Below, one piece after another: positions 61,304 through 64,000 of a DNA stretch of 64,000 nt. The notes below the pieces were generated by a model. That model searched no databases. It saw only the letters and a list, made by a program, of their open reading frames with translations, and was not told the DNA's origin. The number at the start of each line of letters is the position of its first letter. Position 1 is the stretch's first letter. The position numbers and the translations under genes are program-made. Source of the stretch: Mercurialis annua (taxonomy: Eukaryota; Streptophyta; Magnoliopsida; Malpighiales; Euphorbiaceae); contig NC_065571.1 of assembly GCF_937616625.2 (NCBI RefSeq), positions 46,671,651 through 46,735,650 on the forward strand, read 5' to 3'.

Positions 61304-64000
61304 CTACATGGGAGGCACCACCATTCCGGCTGCCTGTCGACAATATTCAAACTTTCCCCGCGGAAGAGCTTTGGTTAACATGTCAGATCCATTTTCATCG
61401 GTATGGATCTTTTCCAGCTGTAGCAGTTTCATCTCCAGTACATCTCGAATCCAGTGATATCTCACATCAATATGTTTAGATCTTGAATGAAAGGAGGAAT
61501 TCTTCCCGAGGTGAATAGCGCTTTGACTATCACAAAACAGCTCGTACTTCGTCTGGTGGAAACCAAGTTCACTTAAGAACTTCTTCATCCATAGCAACTC
61601 TTTACAAGCTTCAGTTGCTGCAATAAACTCTGCTTCTGTTGTTGAGAGCGCAACACATTTCTGTAGTCTCGATTGCCATGACACGGCTCCCCCTGCAAAT
61701 GAAATCAGATATCCTGATGTAGACTTTCTCGAGTCAACATCGCCAGCCATATCTGCATCAGTGTAGCCAACTAACACAGGTTCTCCATCTCCAAAAGATA
61801 GACACATTCTTGATGTACCTTGAAGGTATCTAAGAATCCATTTCACTGCAGCCCAATGTTCTTTTCCAGGATTTGAAAGGAACCGACTCACTACTCCAAC
61901 CGAGTGAGCAATATCTGGCCGTGTACATACCATGGCATACATCAAGCTCCCAACTGCTGAAGCATATGGAACTCTTTCCATCTCCTCCTTCTCTTTCTCA
62001 GTAGAAGGGCACTGTTCAGAACTCAGTCTAAAATGATTAGCAAGGGGGCAGCTAACCGCTTTAGCGTTATCCATGTTGAACCTTTGAAGTACTTTCTGAA
62101 TGTACTTCTCCTGTGATAACCATAGCTTCTTGGAGCCTCTATCTCTGGTTATCTTCATGCCTAGAATTTGCCTTGCCGAGCCCAAGTCTTTCATTGCAAA
62201 AGACTTGCTCAACTGCTTTTTCAAGTTGTTGATTCTTGAAGTATTCTGGCCAACGATCAACATGTCATCCACATAGAGCAGAAGTATAATAAAATCCTCA
62301 TCAGAGAATTTCTGCACGAAGACACAATGGTCTGAAGTAGTCTTCTTGTACCCTTGCTCCCCCATAACAGACTCAAACTTCTTGTACCATTGTCTCGGCG
62401 CTTGTTTTAAGCCATATAGACTTTTCTTCAACTTGCAGACGTACTGCTCTTTCCCCTTTTCTTCGAAACCCTCTGGCTGCTCCATGTATATCTCTTCCTC
62501 CAAATCACCATGAAGGAAGGCAGTCTTTACATCCATCTGCTCGATCTCCAGGTCGAGGCTTGCTGCTAACCCTAGCACTGTACGAATGGATGTCATTTTC
62601 ACCACTGGTGAAAAAATCTCATCAAAGTCAATTCCCTTTCTTTGGCCGAATCCCTTGACAACTAGTCTAGCTTTGAAACGTGGTTGGAGACCGTGTTCCT
62701 CATTCTTTATCCTGAACACCCACTTGTTCTTCAAAGCTCTCTTGCCTTTAGGCAACTTCACCAGCTTAAAAGTATTATTATCATGCAAGGATTTCATCTC
62801 ATCTTGCATGGCTTCAATCCATTTCTGCTTGTGTTCATCATCCATAGCTTCTTCAAAGCTCTCAGGTTCTCCCCCGTCAGTTAATAACACATACTGATCT
62901 TCTGGGTATCTGGTAGATTGTTGTCGAACTCTATCAGATCTCCGCAGAACTGGAGAATCCACATCTGCTGGTGGTTGATGATGAGCACCATAGTCATCAG
63001 CATTACCTGGTTCATAATCAATGGGAGCATCTTGACCACCTATCTCCGGTTGGTCGCCTTCTTCATCTCCAACACGTCTATGAACCGTTGTTGGAGGAAT
63101 CAATTCCAAGCCTGTTGAATCTCCATTGGATCCCTCAGAAACATTCTGAGCCTTTTTAATATCCTCAATGGTCTGACTTTCAACAAACACGGCATCACGG
63201 CTTCTGATAAGCCTCTTATGGACTGAATCATAAAATCTATAGCCAAATTGATCTTGACCATAGCCCACAAACACGCACTCTCGTGTCTTAGCATCAAGTT
63301 TGGACCTCTCGTCTTTGGGAATATGCACAAATGCTTTGCACCCAAACACCCGCAGATGACCATAGGAAACTTCTTTTCCCGTCCACACTCTCTCTGGAGT
63401 ATCAGACTGTAGAGGGATGCACGTTGAAAGGTTGAGCACATAAACTGCTGTCAGTAGGGCTTCACCCCAGAACATCTTAGGCAACTTTGCATGTGAGAGT
63501 AAACATCTAACTCTCTCCATCAAAGTCCTGTTCATCCTCTCAGCCAAACCATTCAACTGCGGCGTCTTAGGAGGTGTTGTTTGATGCCGAATACCATTAT
63601 TTTTGCAATAAGCATCAAATGGTCCAATGTACTCTCCACCATTGTCTGTTCGAATGCACTTCAGCTTCTTGCCGGTCTGTCTCTCCACCAGAGTTAAAAA
63701 TTGCTTGAAAACTTCTAACACCTGGTCCTTCGTTTTCAAAAGGTACACCCATGTCTTCCTTGAATGATCATCAATGAAAGTCACAAAGTATTGAGCACCA
63801 CCAAGTGACTTTGGCATTGGTCCACACAAATCTGAGTGAATCAGATCTAAAACATTCTTCATTCGAGAAGGAGGGGAACTTTTGAAAGAAACTCTGTTTT
63901 GCTTCCCTGCCAAACAATCAGTACATTTCTCTAGATGGACTCGATCCAATCCATGCAACATATTTCTTTTGGCCAATATCGACATTCCTTTCTCACTCAT
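61304..64000 (-). CDS. Ty1/copia gag-pol polyprotein, C-terminal 898 residues, intact
   Basis: The frame is open to the window edge, so the first residue here is not the start; the text begins just inside the pre-integrase segment (HMSEKGM). Zinc-finger cysteines are at 26 and 29 (CTDC). Integrase catalytic residues are D57 (HSDLCGP), D119 (RTDNGGEY) and E154 (LAERMNRTL). RT runs from about 400 with MDVKTAFLHGDL (489-500) and YVDD at 576-579. RNase H includes GYTDADMAGD and ALSTTEAEF, followed by KHIDVRYHWIRD near the end. The stop is TAG at 61304-61306. No break is seen. WTGKEVSYGHLRVFGCKAF is typical of the Tork/Tnt1 lineage. If gag is also intact the element could be mobile. Confidence 0.95.
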   Translation of the reverse strand: MSEKGMSILAKRNMLHGLDRVHLEKCTDCLAGKQNRVSFKSSPPSRMKNVLDLIHSDLCGPMPKSLGGAQYFVTFIDDHSRKTWVYLLKTKDQVLEVFKQFLTLVERQTGKKLKCIRTDNGGEYIGPFDAYCKNNGIRHQTTPPKTPQLNGLAERMNRTLMERVRCLLSHAKLPKMFWGEALLTAVYVLNLSTCIPLQSDTPERVWTGKEVSYGHLRVFGCKAFVHIPKDERSKLDAKTRECVFVGYGQDQFGYRFYDSVHKRLIRSRDAVFVESQTIEDIKKAQNVSEGSNGDSTGLELIPPTTVHRRVGDEEGDQPEIGGQDAPIDYEPGNADDYGAHHQPPADVDSPVLRRSDRVRQQSTRYPEDQYVLLTDGGEPESFEEAMDDEHKQKWIEAMQDEMKSLHDNNTFKLVKLPKGKRALKNKWVFRIKNEEHGLQPRFKARLVVKGFGQRKGIDFDEIFSPVVKMTSIRTVLGLAASLDLEIEQMDVKTAFLHGDLEEEIYMEQPEGFEEKGKEQYVCKLKKSLYGLKQAPRQWYKKFESVMGEQGYKKTTSDHCVFVQKFSDEDFIILLLYVDDMLIVGQNTSRINNLKKQLSKSFAMKDLGSARQILGMKITRDRGSKKLWLSQEKYIQKVLQRFNMDNAKAVSCPLANHFRLSSEQCPSTEKEKEEMERVPYASAVGSLMYAMVCTRPDIAHSVGVVSRFLSNPGKEHWAAVKWILRYLQGTSRMCLSFGDGEPVLVGYTDADMAGDVDSRKSTSGYLISFAGGAVSWQSRLQKCVALSTTEAEFIAATEACKELLWMKKFLSELGFHQTKYELFCDSQSAIHLGKNSSFHSRSKHIDVRYHWIRDVLEMKLLQLEKIHTDENGSDMLTKALPRGKFEYCRQAAGMVVPPM

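Larger units (their letters stand above)
60600..64000 (-). mobile_element. Ty1/copia retrotransposon, Tork/Tnt1 type, 3' part
   Basis: The 3' LTR (60600-61287), polypurine tract and most of pol are in the window; the 5' part lies beyond 64000. On the minus strand pol runs integrase, then RT, then RNase H, the copia order. It lies in the intron of the SGR2-type gene, opposite in direction. About 64 bases separate it from the Helitron end. LTR divergence cannot be read because only one LTR is present. Confidence 0.93.

Overview
The window is nuclear DNA of a flowering plant, most likely a eudicot: AT-rich, with genes of many short GT-AG introns, plant-type proteins and dense LTR retrotransposons, MITEs and a Helitron. 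The species cannot be named from the sequence.

Layout. 1-1946 is AT-rich intergenic DNA with short-motif repeats. 1947-7981 (minus) is a complete 15-exon gene for tubulin-folding cofactor E (534 aa deduced), with a Stowaway-type MITE in intron 10. 7982-11050 is intergenic and holds a foldback Mutator-type MITE and a degenerate array. 11181-12266 (plus) is an intronless gene for a J-like protein that lacks HPD and carries expanding internal repeats. 13060-13302 is a decayed C-terminal piece of aspartokinase/homoserine dehydrogenase. 14159-20930 (minus) is a complete seven-exon two-KH-domain RNA-binding protein with a G/Q/Y/P-rich tail (826 aa deduced).

21549-29524 is a complete Ty3/gypsy element of Tat type: 632-bp LTRs, a 5-bp target duplication, a damaged pol on the minus strand, no gag, and a spliced extra gene on the opposite strand. 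29525-36432 is repeat-derived DNA without genes. 36433-49588 is a nested structure: a solo LTR split by a very young 10.3-kb LARD with 2,941-bp LTRs and a non-coding interior; target duplications close both insertions.

50998-51203 is an auxilin-like gene fragment. 52000-58995 (plus) holds the first 14 exons of an SGR2-type DDHD phospholipase. Its last visible exon ends in a normal splice donor, followed by a non-autonomous Helitron (59048-60535) and the 3' part of a Ty1/copia element of Tork/Tnt1 type (60600-64000) whose visible pol is intact. The remaining SGR2 exons must lie beyond the window.

The four host genes are unrelated single-copy housekeeping or development genes (tubulin folding, co-chaperone-like, RNA binding, endomembrane lipid hydrolysis). 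There is no operon-like logic. The main story is a gene neighbourhood repeatedly invaded by transposons. Exon joins were deduced by eye from reading frame, GT-AG sites and family similarity; no alignments were run.
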